A DNA stretch of 64,000 bases from a bacterium (GCA_017963125.1 JAGCUA010000002.1:40356-104355); one strand, 5' to 3'; counted from the first letter of the stretch, positions 42,941 to 53,800 are shown. Numbers and translations: made by a program. The notes: generated by a model from the sequence alone, not told the origin.

Positions 42941-43216
42941 ATGAATAAGTCGAATTTAATTGCTGTTTTTTCAGAAAAAGCAAACCTTTCAAAGAGAAAT
43001 GCGGAACAGTTCGTAAACCTTATGATTGATGCGATGATCGAAGCTCTCAACAACGGCGAGCGCGTTGAGATCAGAGGATTCGGCAGTTTCGTAGTCCGCA
43101 CTTACGGTGCATATGAAGGCAGAAATCCCAAGACCGGCGAAACGATAAACGTCGATCAGAAGAAACTTCCTTTTTTCAAGGCTGGAAAAGATCTTCTTTC
43201 CCGCATCAATGACTGA
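42941..43216 (+). CDS. HU/IHF-family DNA-bending protein
   Basis: A 91-residue nucleoid protein. 'MNKSNLIAVFSEKANLSKR' gives the dimerisation helices; 'VEIRGFGSFVVRTYGAYEGR' and 'NPKTGETINVDQKKLPFFKAG' give the beta arms, with the conserved RNP(K)TGE motif. The Gly-Phe-Gly-Ser-Phe signature is intact. Sequence details ('RIND' end, 'YGAYEGRNP') lean towards IHF-beta-like rather than HU, but this cannot be settled here. Strong RBS GGAGGAG. Confidence 0.93.
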   Translation: MNKSNLIAVFSEKANLSKRNAEQFVNLMIDAMIEALNNGERVEIRGFGSFVVRTYGAYEGRNPKTGETINVDQKKLPFFKAGKDLLSRIND

Positions 43217-43268
43217 TTAATTTCAGTTTTTTGCCGCTTCGTGCGGTTTTTAGCTTTTCGGATAATTT

Positions 43269-45779
43269 ATGTCGTTCAAAGCTGAACTTTATTTTACGGC
43301 GGAAGCCATCCGGCTTGCGAGATATTTCATTTCTCAGAACGACGGAAACGAGATCGTTATGGTCGGTCGGGCCGGTTCGGACGGAAAAGTCTGCGACCTG
43401 CGCCGTGCCGCGATGGGTGACGCCGGTTCTGTTCCTGCGGTTATCGCAACTGCCCAGCCGGGCGAAATTCTGATACACAACCATCCGAGCGGGAACGTAA
43501 ATCCTAGTGCTGCAGATATTGAAGTCGCAGCCCATGCAGCCGAGAAAAGCATCGGTTCATACATTGTCGACAACGATGTTATAAACATTTTTCCTGTTGT
43601 CGAGAGGATCGAACCTGAAAATACCGAAACAGAGCCCGTAGATCTTGATGAAGTCGCCGAAATTTTCAGCAGAAACGGCAGACTTGCGCAGTCGGACACT
43701 TCGTTTGAGTTCCGTCAGCCTCAGACCGAAATGGCTCTCAGCGTTGCAGAGGCGATAAATTTTTCTTCTGTTCTTGTTGCCGAGGCTGGGACCGGAACGG
43801 GAAAAAGTTTCGCATACCTTGTTCCGGCGATGCTTTACGTATCGAAAAACAAAGGGAAGAGAGTCGTGATCAGCACTTCGACGATCGCACTTCAGGAGCA
43901 GCTTTTCAACAAGGATATTCCGGCTCTTCTCAAAAAACTTGATATCGGCGATATAGGAACTGTCGTTCTGAAAGGGAGAAGCAACTATCTCTGCAAAAGG
44001 CGTTATGCCGCTTTCAGAATGGGAAGTGTCCAGACCAAGATCGACGACGATGCATCGCAGAAGACGCTCGAAACTGTCGAAGAGATCGACCGCTGGCTCA
44101 ACTACACCGACGACGGGTCGCGTTCGAACATGAATTCTGCGGTCTCGCTCGATATCTGGAACGAGATCTGTGCCGACGAGCTTGCCTGCGAAAAAAGCAA
44201 GTGCCGTTTTTTCAGTTCGTGCTTCTTCTTCAAAGCGAGAAGAAGGGCGAATTTTGCATCTCTCATTCTGGTAAACCATCATCTGCTTATGGCCGATGTC
44301 TCGATGAAATCAGCGGAAGACGAGGGCGAAGGGATCCTGCCGAAATTCGATATTTTAGTCATTGACGAGGCGCACAATATTTTCAAAAGCGCGGTCAGTT
44401 TCTTAGGCGAATCGGTTTCATCGAACAGCGTCAGAAAGCTGCTCGGCAAACTTTACAACACTAATTCAGGACAGGGGCTTCTGACCAGGATCCTCAGCAA
44501 TAATGCGAATTCCGCGCTGCTCAAGCCGCTTGAAAAGGCGGTAAACATACTTTCAGGCGGTTTTCAGGCAAAATTTGCACATTCGTTTCTTCCCGAACTG
44601 ATTTCTATTTTGGGCAGAAACAGCGACGAAACGCTTTTCGAGCTCGACGATCCCGAAAAACGGAAGGAAATGACCGACATTCTCGGCAAAATAGTGACTG
44701 TTGTTACCGATGTTACCGATCTGATCGCGCCTGTAGTAAAACTTTTGAAGGAAAAGGATGACGCACATACAGAACTCAGGACCGTCATGGACGACATGAA
44801 CCGTTCGCTTATCACCGATCTTGAGGGAGTTGTTGCGAAATTAGCCTCTTACGCCGGATTTTACAGCGAATTCTGCATCGGGACGAACACCGAAAATCAG
44901 GTCTTCTGGGGTGAAAAGAGCGGGGAAACGCTCACTTTGACGATCAGCCCGCTCGAGGTCCAGCGGATCCTGGCGGAAAATCTCTACAAAGATACCAAAA
45001 GCATAGTTTTTACTTCGGCGACTCTCACGACGAGCCGCGATGCGCACGGTTTCGACTTTTTCTACCGCGAAAGCGGGCTTGCCCTTTCTGAAAGGGAAAA
45101 GAAGGCTGTAAGTTTAGAGAGCTGCTTCGACTATGCCTCTCAGATAAAGGCTTTCATCGGCGGCGATATGCCCGATCCTGCAAGGGACCGCGAGCTTTTC
45201 GATTCGGCGAGCATCGATGCGGCGCACGACATCGTCAAGGCTTCAGGCGGCGGCGCACTTGTCCTTTTTACTTCGATAAGCCACCGTGAAGCTGCTCTCA
45301 AATATTTTTCAGACCTCGATTTTGAGGTCATTTCGCAGGGAAAGCTGCCGGTTCAGGCGATAATGAAGAAGTTCCGCGAAGACGTGAACGCGACTCTTCT
45401 TGCGACCGAGACTTTCTGGGAAGGGATCGACATGAAGGGCGACACTCTGCGAAATCTCGTTATAGTAAAACTTCCTTTCCGTTTCCCGAGCCATCCTTTC
45501 ATCAAGCGTTATGTGGCGCGTCTCGAGCAGGAAACGGGGAAGGGCGGTTTTCAGGTGTATACGCTGCCCAATGCGGTGCTCAAATTCAAACAGGGCTTCG
45601 GCAGGCTGATCCGCACGAAAAGCGATATAGGGACTGTTACCGTGCTCGACAAGCGCATCGCCGAGAAAAACTACGGCCGCGATTTTATAAGGTCTGCACC
45701 TGCAGGCGTGAAGTTCAACGTCCTGCCTGTTGCCGAAATCGCACGCAGAGTCGAAGAATTTTTTGGCAGAAACGATTGA
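43269..45779 (+). CDS. JAMM/RadC-like domain fused to DinG-type helicase
   Basis: An 836-residue fusion. Residues 1-~125 form a RadC-type MPN/JAMM domain with an intact HxH-x7-SxxD motif (His70, His72, Ser80, Asp83 in 'IHNHPSGNVNPSAADIEV'). The rest is an XPD/DinG SF2 helicase: Walker A GTGTGKS (174-180), motif Ia 'VISTSTIALQEQLF', Fe-S cysteines ('NYLCKRR', then 'CEKSKCRFFSSC'), 'DEAHNI' (motif II), 'VFTSATLTTS', and C-terminal 'ETFWEGIDMKGD' and 'FKQGFGRLIRTKSDIG'. Likely a 5'-3' helicase that resolves forked or R-loop DNA, with the JAMM domain recruiting or processing a partner. RBS is weak; the start rests on homology. Confidence 0.92.
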   Translation: MSFKAELYFTAEAIRLARYFISQNDGNEIVMVGRAGSDGKVCDLRRAAMGDAGSVPAVIATAQPGEILIHNHPSGNVNPSAADIEVAAHAAEKSIGSYIVDNDVINIFPVVERIEPENTETEPVDLDEVAEIFSRNGRLAQSDTSFEFRQPQTEMALSVAEAINFSSVLVAEAGTGTGKSFAYLVPAMLYVSKNKGKRVVISTSTIALQEQLFNKDIPALLKKLDIGDIGTVVLKGRSNYLCKRRYAAFRMGSVQTKIDDDASQKTLETVEEIDRWLNYTDDGSRSNMNSAVSLDIWNEICADELACEKSKCRFFSSCFFFKARRRANFASLILVNHHLLMADVSMKSAEDEGEGILPKFDILVIDEAHNIFKSAVSFLGESVSSNSVRKLLGKLYNTNSGQGLLTRILSNNANSALLKPLEKAVNILSGGFQAKFAHSFLPELISILGRNSDETLFELDDPEKRKEMTDILGKIVTVVTDVTDLIAPVVKLLKEKDDAHTELRTVMDDMNRSLITDLEGVVAKLASYAGFYSEFCIGTNTENQVFWGEKSGETLTLTISPLEVQRILAENLYKDTKSIVFTSATLTTSRDAHGFDFFYRESGLALSEREKKAVSLESCFDYASQIKAFIGGDMPDPARDRELFDSASIDAAHDIVKASGGGALVLFTSISHREAALKYFSDLDFEVISQGKLPVQAIMKKFREDVNATLLATETFWEGIDMKGDTLRNLVIVKLPFRFPSHPFIKRYVARLEQETGKGGFQVYTLPNAVLKFKQGFGRLIRTKSDIGTVTVLDKRIAEKNYGRDFIRSAPAGVKFNVLPVAEIARRVEEFFGRND

Positions 45780-45803
45780 TTGTGCTATGAATGCCCGTAA
45801 TTT
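45776..45803 (+). promoter_or_regulatory. Possible promoter for proS operon
   Basis: TTGATT (45776-45781), 16-bp spacer, TAATTT (45798-45803), 32 bp upstream of the proS ATG. The -35 overlaps the last codons of the helicase gene. Confidence 0.38.
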
Positions 45804-45834
45804 GTTATATTTTTGTTTTTTATAGGAGATTCAA

Positions 45835-47559
45835 ATGAGAGTAAGTCAGCTTTTTTTCCAGACACTGAAGGAAGTTCCGAAAGAGGCGCAGATCGAAAGC
45901 CACCGTCTGCTTTACCGCGCCGGAATGATACAGAAACTTGCGAGCGGCGTTTACAACTACCTTCCGCTTGCGCTCAGAAGCATCAGAAAACTTGAAGACA
46001 TAATCCGCGAAGAGCTCAACAAACGCGGCTGTCAGGAAGTCCTCATGCCGTCAGTCCAGCCGGCGGAACTTTGGCAGGAAAGCGGCAGATGGAGCTATTA
46101 CGGTCCTGAACTTCTCCGTTTGAAAGACAGAAAGGGCGGCGATTTCTGCTTAGGTCCGACGCACGAAGAAGTCATCACCGACATGGTCCGCCGCAATCTC
46201 AGAAGCTACAAGCAGCTCCCGTACAACCTTTACCAGTTCCAGAGCAAGTTCCGTGACGAAGTCCGTCCGCGTTTCGGTCTGATGAGAGGCAGAGAGTTCA
46301 TAATGAAAGACGGTTATTCGTTCGATGTCAGCGAGGAGAAGGCTAAGGAATCATACAAAAAAATGTACGAGGCTTACAACGCTATTTTCAGAAGAAGCGG
46401 CCTAAAATTCAAACCGGTCGATGCGGCAACAGGTGCTATCGGCGGCGATATGAGCCACGAATTTCAGGTCCTTGCAGATGCAGGAGAGGACACGATCCTT
46501 TCTTGCAGCAAGTGCAGTTATGCGGCAAACCTCGAGAAAGCGACTTCCGTTTACAGCGAAAACGCTCTTGATTTTTCGGCGGTTCCGGCAATGAAAGATG
46601 TCGCAACTCCGGATCAGAAATCGGTCGAAGAAGTTGCCGCTTTTTTGGGTAAAACCACTAAAGAAATAATGAAATCAATGATTTATATGGTCGATGAAGA
46701 ACCGGTCCTCATTCTTGTCAGAGGCGACAAAGAGATAAACGAAGCGAAAGTTCAGGCTTTCTGCAAAGGAAATGCGGTCGAACTTGCAGGCGATTCGGTG
46801 ATAGAAGAGATTTCCGGCGCCGAGCACGGTTTCATCGGGCCGGTAGGGCTTAAAAAGCAGATAAAGATCCTTGCCGACTATTCGGTAACGACGATGCCTT
46901 CGCTTACAGCAGGCGCAAATAAAGTCGGTTTCCACACGGAAAATGTCGTGATAAAACGCGATTTCACGCCCGATGCGATAGGTGATTTCGTCGTAACGAC
47001 GGCCGGTGAAAGATGTCCGCACTGCGACGGTGTTCTTGAAGAATGCAGAGGCATCGAAGTAGGGCAGGTCTTCTATCTCGGAACGAAGTACAGCTCGAAA
47101 ATGAAATGCGAATTCATCGACGAAAACGGCGAATCTGTTCCGGCTGTCATGGGCTGCTACGGAATAGGCGTCGGCAGAACGGTCCAAGCTGCGATCGAGC
47201 AGAACCACGACGAATTCGGCATAATCTGGCCGATGGCGATCGCTCCGTACGAAGCTATCGTTCTTCCGCTCCAGATGAATAAAGAGGAAGTGAAGAACGC
47301 CGCATTCGATTTCTACGAAAAACTCAACGCTGCAGGAGTCGAAACTGTTATCGACGACCGCGACGAAAGGGCAGGATTCAAATTCAACGACGCGGACCTT
47401 GTCGGATATCCGGTACAAATCATTTTCGGCGCAAAATCGCTCGAAAGAGGCGTTGTCGAAGTGAAGATCCGCAAAACGAACGAAAAACAGGAGATGAAGA
47501 TCGAAGACGCCGTTGATTTTGTCGTCAATTTCAAGAAGGAAGAACTCAGGATTAAATGA
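45835..47559 (+). CDS. proS: Prolyl-tRNA synthetase (bacterial type)
   Basis: A 574-residue class II aaRS that charges tRNA-Pro. Motif 1 region 'GVYNYLPLALRSIRKLEDII', motif 2 'FRDEVRPRFGLMRGREFIMKD', motif 3 'GCYGIGVGRTVQAAIEQ'. Between motifs 2 and 3 lies the bacterial YbaK-like editing insert ('KTTKEIMKSMIYMV', 'GFIGPVGLKKQI') that clears Ala-tRNA-Pro. C-terminal anticodon-binding domain: 'LVGYPVQIIFGAKSLERG'. AGGAG precedes the ATG. It overlaps the next gene by 4 bp (ATGA). Confidence 0.97.
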   Translation: MRVSQLFFQTLKEVPKEAQIESHRLLYRAGMIQKLASGVYNYLPLALRSIRKLEDIIREELNKRGCQEVLMPSVQPAELWQESGRWSYYGPELLRLKDRKGGDFCLGPTHEEVITDMVRRNLRSYKQLPYNLYQFQSKFRDEVRPRFGLMRGREFIMKDGYSFDVSEEKAKESYKKMYEAYNAIFRRSGLKFKPVDAATGAIGGDMSHEFQVLADAGEDTILSCSKCSYAANLEKATSVYSENALDFSAVPAMKDVATPDQKSVEEVAAFLGKTTKEIMKSMIYMVDEEPVLILVRGDKEINEAKVQAFCKGNAVELAGDSVIEEISGAEHGFIGPVGLKKQIKILADYSVTTMPSLTAGANKVGFHTENVVIKRDFTPDAIGDFVVTTAGERCPHCDGVLEECRGIEVGQVFYLGTKYSSKMKCEFIDENGESVPAVMGCYGIGVGRTVQAAIEQNHDEFGIIWPMAIAPYEAIVLPLQMNKEEVKNAAFDFYEKLNAAGVETVIDDRDERAGFKFNDADLVGYPVQIIFGAKSLERGVVEVKIRKTNEKQEMKIEDAVDFVVNFKKEELRIK

Positions 47560-48134
47560 GGAAGTTTATTTCTCTGATTATCGTTTTTTGTCTGACATTT
47601 CCCGTTTTTGCCGCAAAAGTAAAGTATGATCCCGAAATAAAAGTCGATGAAAATCTGACGATCCCGCTCAGGAATTACGGGGTTTTCGCGCCGGCTTCGT
47701 TTTCCATCTACGCGATCGGACTTTATGTCGGCGGAACTGAAACTGCCAATATGAAGCTCAAAGATGCGGATGTTCCTATGGCTATCAGGCTTGTTTCGCT
47801 TTCGAACCTTCTCGGTATGAACAAGCTCATCAGCGAGCTCAGACGCGGTTTCAGCTACGGAATGAGCCACGACAAGGAGTTCCTGAAAACGATCCAGACA
47901 AGAATCGACACTTTTTTGGACATGCTGAAAAATTCCGGAAAAAATCCTAAGAAAAACAAGCATATAACTTTTCTGTACCTTCCTGATAAAGGAACGAAGG
48001 TCTATTTTGAAGATGAATTTTTAGGCGAAATCAAAGGGCACGATTTCAAACGGGCTCTTTTCGGGATCTGGCTCAACAGCAACTGTGCCGATCCGAAACT
48101 CCGCGACGAGGTTGTCAGAATAAGAAAAAAGTGA
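47556..48134 (+). CDS. Secreted chalcone-isomerase-like domain protein
   Basis: A 192-residue protein with a signal peptide ending 'FPVFAAKV'. The mature part has the bacterial chalcone-isomerase-like fold: 'FSIYAIGLYVGG' near the start, 'RLVSLSNLLGMNKLISELRRGF' in the middle and 'FKRALFGIWLNSNCADPKLRDEV' at the end. Bacterial members are presumed periplasmic fatty-acid-type ligand binders and not true chalcone isomerases. Its start overlaps proS by 4 bp, and it is 7 bp from the sigma factor gene, so the three form an operon. Confidence 0.82.
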   Translation: MRKFISLIIVFCLTFPVFAAKVKYDPEIKVDENLTIPLRNYGVFAPASFSIYAIGLYVGGTETANMKLKDADVPMAIRLVSLSNLLGMNKLISELRRGFSYGMSHDKEFLKTIQTRIDTFLDMLKNSGKNPKKNKHITFLYLPDKGTKVYFEDEFLGEIKGHDFKRALFGIWLNSNCADPKLRDEVVRIRKK

Positions 48135-48141
48135 GGCCATT

Positions 48142-49038
48142 TTGAGCGAAAAACAGATCCCAACCAAAATCCCGATACTGTCACAGAACACTCTTTCGAC
48201 CTATATCCGCAGCGTTCTTTCCATTCCCGATCTTTCGCGTGAGGAGGAAGCCGATCTTTTCAGGGAATTCAAGGAGACCCAGAGCAAGGAGGCGGCGCAG
48301 AAGATTGTCGTCAGCAACCTGAAACTGGTCGTTAACCTTGCCTACAAATTCAGGAATTTCCGCGATGTTCCCGATCTCATTCAGGAGGGGAGCCTCGGTC
48401 TTCTCACCGCTCTGCAGAAGTTCGATCTCGACAAAGGTGTCCGCTTTGCCACTTACGCGACGTGGTGGATCAAGGCTAAGATCCAGGAGTTCATCATCAG
48501 TCAGATGAGTATCGTACGCTTCGGAAAAAGCAGGGACGAGCGCAAACTTTTCTTCAATATGATGGCGACTATCAAAGACATCCAGAGTTACGACAAAGAC
48601 GGCGAAATATCGAAAGAAGAGCTTATTCAGGAAGTTGCGCGCAGACTCAACGTTACTCCGGACAAGGTCATAGACGCGCTTCAGGTCGTTTCATCCTACA
48701 ACGACGTTTCGATAGACCAGACGATCGAAGGAAGCGATGAAAAACTGATAGAACTCAAGGATAAAAGCGATTTTGATCAGGAAATCGACGACGAAGATAT
48801 GAAGATCAAGCTCCAGAATGCGATAAGCACTCTGAACGAAAGGGAGAAATTTGTGATCTGGAACCGTTATCTGGCCGATGAAACGATGACTTTGGAAGAG
48901 ATCGGCGAGAAGTACGGTATTTCAAAAGAGCGCGTCAGACAGATCGAATCCCGTGCGTTAGCCAAAATCAAAATGTTCACAATGAAAGCTCCGAAACTGC
49001 TGCCTCAGGCTTCCGGAGATGTCGAGGATATCTTTTAG
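48142..49038 (+). CDS. RpoH-like (sigma-32) RNA polymerase sigma factor
   Basis: A 298-residue group 3 sigma factor. Region 2 has 'LKLVVNLAYKFRNFRDVPDLIQEG' followed by 'FATYATWWIKAKIQEFI'. Directly after it is an RpoH-box-like segment 'RDERKLFFNM' (E. coli QRKLFFNLR), the main reason to call it sigma-32-type. Region 4 ends with 'TLEEIGEKYGISKERVRQIE'. It would direct heat-shock or envelope-stress transcription. Start is TTG at 48142 with GTGAGG upstream; rare start codons fit low expression. It shares a transcript with proS and the chalcone-isomerase-like gene. Confidence 0.85.
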   Translation: MSEKQIPTKIPILSQNTLSTYIRSVLSIPDLSREEEADLFREFKETQSKEAAQKIVVSNLKLVVNLAYKFRNFRDVPDLIQEGSLGLLTALQKFDLDKGVRFATYATWWIKAKIQEFIISQMSIVRFGKSRDERKLFFNMMATIKDIQSYDKDGEISKEELIQEVARRLNVTPDKVIDALQVVSSYNDVSIDQTIEGSDEKLIELKDKSDFDQEIDDEDMKIKLQNAISTLNEREKFVIWNRYLADETMTLEEIGEKYGISKERVRQIESRALAKIKMFTMKAPKLLPQASGDVEDIF

Positions 49039-49132
49039 CGCTTAAATGCATCATTATTGAAACTCAGGCAGACTTTACAAAGCAGCTGTTTTTGAATATC
49101 ACATAGAACGTAGTTTTTTTATCGAGGTGCAG

Positions 49133-50797
49133 ATGAGTCCTGTTTTTATTCCTCCGTACATCGGCAGAGAGGTGAAAAGCGGTGCCGAAAAGAAAATTTT
49201 TGAAGCTCTGAAAAAATTCAGAATGGAGAATGCGTATGTCCTTCATTCGCTCGGTCTGCCGCGTCATGCCGGCAAAGTTTACGGCGAGGTCGATTTCGTC
49301 GTCATCTGCGCGAGAGGCGTTGCATGCCTTGAAATCAAGGGAGGAAGTGTCGAGCGGAACAACGGAGTCTGGATATACAGAGGAAAGAACGGCAGCGTGA
49401 CAAAGAAAACGGAGAGTCCTTTTGCTCAGGTGAACGGAAACATGTTCACACTGAAAGATGAACTCAGTAGAAGGTTTGCCGACGATCCGAAGCTCAGGAA
49501 TGTTCCGGTCGCATGCGGCGTAATATTTCCCGACATCAAATTCTGCGACCAGTCTCAGGAGAGTATTCCCGAAATAGTTTTCGATGCCGGCAGCCGCAGT
49601 ATTACAGCGTACATCAACAAGATTTTCGACTACTGGATGAAAAGGCGCGGAGAGAAGCCGGAAGAGACGCTTTCTGCTGATGAAATCGTGATGATAAAGG
49701 ATTTTATGCGCGGAAATTTCCGGTTTATCCCGGCTCTTTCCGACAGGCTTGACGCCGTCGAGGAGAGCCTTTTCAGACTAACGGATGATCAGGCTGTGAT
49801 AATGGATGCTCTTTCAGAAAACGAACGTCTGATGATAGAAGGTGCCGCCGGAACCGGAAAAACCGTTCTCGCGCTTGATTTCGCCCTTAAAACGGCATTG
49901 AAGGGGAAAAGAGTTCTCTACATCACTTTCAACAAGAATCTTGTCTCCAATCTCCAGAGAAGAGTTGAGCCTTTGACGAACCCCGAAATCATAAACCTGC
50001 ACGCTCTGTTCGGCAGATATGTCGAGGTCGACCAGGCGATGATATCGAGCGACCATGACAGGTATTTTTCCGAAATCCTTCCGCAGGAATTCCGGAGATA
50101 TCTCGATTTAAAGCCGGAAGCCGAACTGCAGGAAATGAGGTACGACCTTCTTGTCATGGATGAAGGGCAGGATGTAGTGAGTCCGGCCTATCTTAAAGCC
50201 CTGTCTCCTTTGCTGAAAGGCGGTCTGGAGCAGGGAAGGTGGATCCTTTTTTACGATGAAAACCAGAACATCTACAACTCAGAATACAGGGAAGGGATGG
50301 AACTGCTTTCGAAGTGCAGTGTAACGAAATTCAAACTTTCCACGAACTGCCGCAACACGATTCAGATAGGCGAATACTGCTCGAAGGCGAGCGGCATAAA
50401 ACTCAACGCGTTTCTTAAGGAGGACGGCGAGCAGGTGCGTGAAGTACAGTATCGCGGAGATGCCGATTTCAAAGATAAGCTGACGGATATTCTGAAGAGG
50501 CTGGAGCGCGGCGGAGTGCGCAGTTCCGACATAACCCTCCTTTCTGCGAAGCGTTATCCGAACTCCATTCTTGCAAGAACAGGATTCGAGGTTTCGGAAA
50601 CGGGAGCTCCTGACGATTCCGGCAAGCCTGTTTTTTCCACGATACAGAGTTTCAAGGGACTCGATTCAAAAGTCGTCATTCTCTGTGGTCTTGACGATAT
50701 TCCCGAGGAGAACTATTCGAAATTCATATACATCGCTGCAACGAGGGCGAGAACTCTGCTTTATGTTCTGTGCAGCGGATCTGTTGCCGAGTCGTGA
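49133..50797 (+). CDS. NERD-domain nuclease / UvrD-like helicase
   Basis: About 554 residues. The N-terminal NERD domain is a PD-(D/E)xK nuclease-related fold: 'GAEKKIFEALKKF', 'YGEVDFVVICARGVACLEIKGG' (Asp54, Glu67 and Lys69). A UvrD-type SF1 ATPase follows: Walker A 'GAAGTGKTVLALD', Walker B 'LVMDEGQDV', 'FYDENQNIYN', 'STNCRNT' and C-terminal 'VVILCGLDD' and 'YIAATRARTLLYVLC'. It probably acts in DNA processing; such proteins occur both as housekeeping and in defence islands. The ATG at 49133 is preferred to a GTG at 49127, which lies inside the RBS GAGGTG. Confidence 0.85.
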   Translation: MSPVFIPPYIGREVKSGAEKKIFEALKKFRMENAYVLHSLGLPRHAGKVYGEVDFVVICARGVACLEIKGGSVERNNGVWIYRGKNGSVTKKTESPFAQVNGNMFTLKDELSRRFADDPKLRNVPVACGVIFPDIKFCDQSQESIPEIVFDAGSRSITAYINKIFDYWMKRRGEKPEETLSADEIVMIKDFMRGNFRFIPALSDRLDAVEESLFRLTDDQAVIMDALSENERLMIEGAAGTGKTVLALDFALKTALKGKRVLYITFNKNLVSNLQRRVEPLTNPEIINLHALFGRYVEVDQAMISSDHDRYFSEILPQEFRRYLDLKPEAELQEMRYDLLVMDEGQDVVSPAYLKALSPLLKGGLEQGRWILFYDENQNIYNSEYREGMELLSKCSVTKFKLSTNCRNTIQIGEYCSKASGIKLNAFLKEDGEQVREVQYRGDADFKDKLTDILKRLERGGVRSSDITLLSAKRYPNSILARTGFEVSETGAPDDSGKPVFSTIQSFKGLDSKVVILCGLDDIPEENYSKFIYIAATRARTLLYVLCSGSVAES

Positions 50798-50828
50798 CTT
50801 CGGACAATATATTTTCAGGAATCTGAGA

Positions 50829-53800
50829 TTACTTTTTGAATCCGTAGATTTTTACTGCTGAAAGTGCAAGAAGTGCGGCTAATGCCGTGAAAACGAGATA
50901 AAGTGTGCTGTCGTTATCTTCCGGAAGTTCCGAGATCGCGCAGCCGCCCTCATCATCGTCTGAAGCGCAGGAATTCGGATCGTTCTTGTCGCATTCGTAA
51001 GCGAATTCGTTCGAAGATACCGGCACTTCGACTACCGGATTTCCGCTCTTTACTTTTACGCTTGAAACCTGGATCTTTGCCTTTTCGCCGACATTCATCT
51101 TGAACTCGCACTTGAAAATGAGGAATTTTTCTTCATTCTCTTCGTATTTGAGAACATCTTTGAGGTCGTCGATAAGAAGGGTGGTCGGGTTCGCGAAATC
51201 GCTTATCTTTGCAATGACTTCTTCATCTGCCGAGTGCAGACCGTCGCCGTTTTTGTCGATGATGACTGAAACGGATCTGATTCCTTCGCCGAATTTTACG
51301 TAGTTGTTCGGAGTTTTGAGCGTTATCGAGCTTACTGCGTCGGCTGCGCCTTTCGATTTCGTTCTTACCTGAAGGACTTCGTGTTCGCCGTTAAAGTCTT
51401 TGTATGAAGGAACTTTAGGATCGTTGGAACCTTTCGTGATGATGAAGCCTTCATTAGGTTCAAATCTGTATTCAACGAAGTCGATGGAACTTCCTGTAAC
51501 TTTAGGTGAGCCGTCATCGGAAATGTTGAAGGATTCAGCTCCTTCAATGATCATGTTGAACTTTCCGGGACGTGCATCTGTAGTCGTTTTTGCATCGGTA
51601 GTTACTATGAAATGGTTTTTGATGCCGGAAGCCGTGAGTCTGCCTGCTTCGCCGATATTTAAGGTTACATAGGAGTTCTTCGGCGATTCAGCCGTAGCGA
51701 TTTCAGTGTCGCCGCTGTCGACTTTGCCGTCGCCGTTATTGTCTTTGTAAAGTTTGAAGTTCTTTGCGATTATGTCGTTTTCCGCTTTGAATTTAAACGT
51801 GAGCGAATTGAACTTGTAGGATTTCTCCTTGTTGCCTTCCGCGAAAAGGTAGAACTGACCTAAAACTATTCCTTCTTCAGGAGAGGGGATAAGTATTGCC
51901 GAACCTTCATTGGAAGGAGAGTTGACGCCTTCGCCGAAAGTTACTTCAGCCCCGCTTGTGAGGTCGCTTGCAGCTACTTCCTGACAGGAGTTGTTGATGC
52001 ATTTTTTGCCGTTTTCACAATCTTCGTCTTTAGAGCAGTAGTTCGGATCGTCAACTTTTACGCCGCCGCATTCCATTTTTGAAGGAAGTTCGCATTCGGA
52101 GATCGCAGGGCAGGTCCCTATTTTGAGTCTGAGAGGAATGTTGCTGTTCGTGTTGAAAGCAGCGGCCGTCTCGTTTGAAGTGATGTAAGCCATGTTTTTG
52201 ATGACTTCGTTTTTGGAGAGGTCAGATTTCGGTTTGACAACGAATCTGATCCATGCGCTCTGTTCGCATACCGAGTCGCTTTGTCTGCAGTGTTCAAGCA
52301 CATCTGCGACAACTCTCGGTTCCTCAAACGGGAAATTGCCGTTTACATCGGGAACTGTTTCCCAGTCTGTGCCGAGACCTTCTTCGTTGATTTTTGTAGC
52401 GATCTCGGTCGTTCCCGGAACGTATTCGACCTGGAACGGAAGTTTGTCCTGAACTTTTACGCCGCTTGCGGAATCTTCACCCCAGTTCTGAACTTTGATC
52501 ATGTAGTAGAAAGGTCTGTCGGCACAGAAAGTGTCGGGTTCTTTTGCGCAGGAGCAGGAGTCTTTCTCTCTTCCGTTCGGCGTGAATCTGTTTTCGGGAA
52601 TATCGAACTGCGGCGGTCTCGTGTCAACGCTGACGATAAGGAAGTTTGTAAAGATCTGATCCTGGTTCGCACCGATCTTAAGACCAAACTGCATGTCGCC
52701 TTTCTGGAACATAGTATCGAAAGGAGGAAATCTCGAATCTACAAGGAAAGTGTCGGCATCGATCGCGTATTCGATCGGATTCGACGGATCAAGCGGGTTG
52801 TCAGGATTTCCGATGCAGTTCTCTTCGCTATCCTGCCATCCGAAGATAGATGAGATAGAGTTGTAGATCTCAGTGTAGTTGAAGTTGTTGCCGGAGCTGT
52901 CTTTGTTTTTCAGCGGATTGCATTTGTTGAAAAGAATGCTGTAGTTGTTGGGCTGAGCGAAACCGCTTATCGAAAGACCTTCGGGAGGAAGTGTGGCGAT
53001 ACCGTTGCTCATCCTTGCTCTGCCAGGGTCACCTTCAAAATTGACGAAACCGAGTCTGATTATCGCCTCGTCCGGAAGCTCGAAACCGTTGACGGCTATT
53101 AAAGCGTTTTTGTTCTGGTAAGCTTCAAGACCGTGGTAGAAATAGATCTTCTTGGCGCGGATGTTTGCCGAAGTATAGACGAAAGGAATCGCCCAGCCGC
53201 CTACCATCGAGCTTTGTTTCATGTAGTAGCAGTGGTTGGAGGATTCGATCCCTTTGACGTTGTAATCGCCGTAGAGAGCTTCGCCTGAGTTCATGCCTCT
53301 CTCTTCACCCATTTTGATGATCGTTTTCATGAAATCGGAGACTTCGACTCTGTATGTGTAGACGCCGGTATATTTGGCTGTATCATTAGGGCAGAAGTTC
53401 TCTCCTCTATAACCGTCTTCAACAGAAACTCGGACTGCTTCGTATTCAAATATACCTTTGTTGTCTTTTGAAAGGTCTCCCTGGATATTAGCCTTGACTT
53501 CCTGCGAGACGGTGAGAGTCGGGTCCGTTGCGTTCGTGAAAGTGAGCGTTACAGAGTTCTTTGTCGGCTGGTCAAGCTGATACGGATCCACATCGGCAAG
53601 CCAGATGAGGAAAGCTCTCGAAATATCGGCATCCGGCGGAATATGTTTTGAAGAGAGCCTGTATGTCGTGCCTACAGCCGGATCGACCAGCGTGTCAGCC
53701 TGCGGGTTGGAAGTGTCGTCAATTACCTCTCCCTTGTCATTTATTTCGGCAATGTGCTGAGGGCTTCTTTCAAGGACCGATTTGTGCATGATGAAGAAGT

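Noticed and set aside
49133..50797. NERD helicase as part of a defence island
   Set aside because: Its neighbours are a housekeeping operon (proS to sigma factor) and envelope proteins; no other defence gene is next to it.
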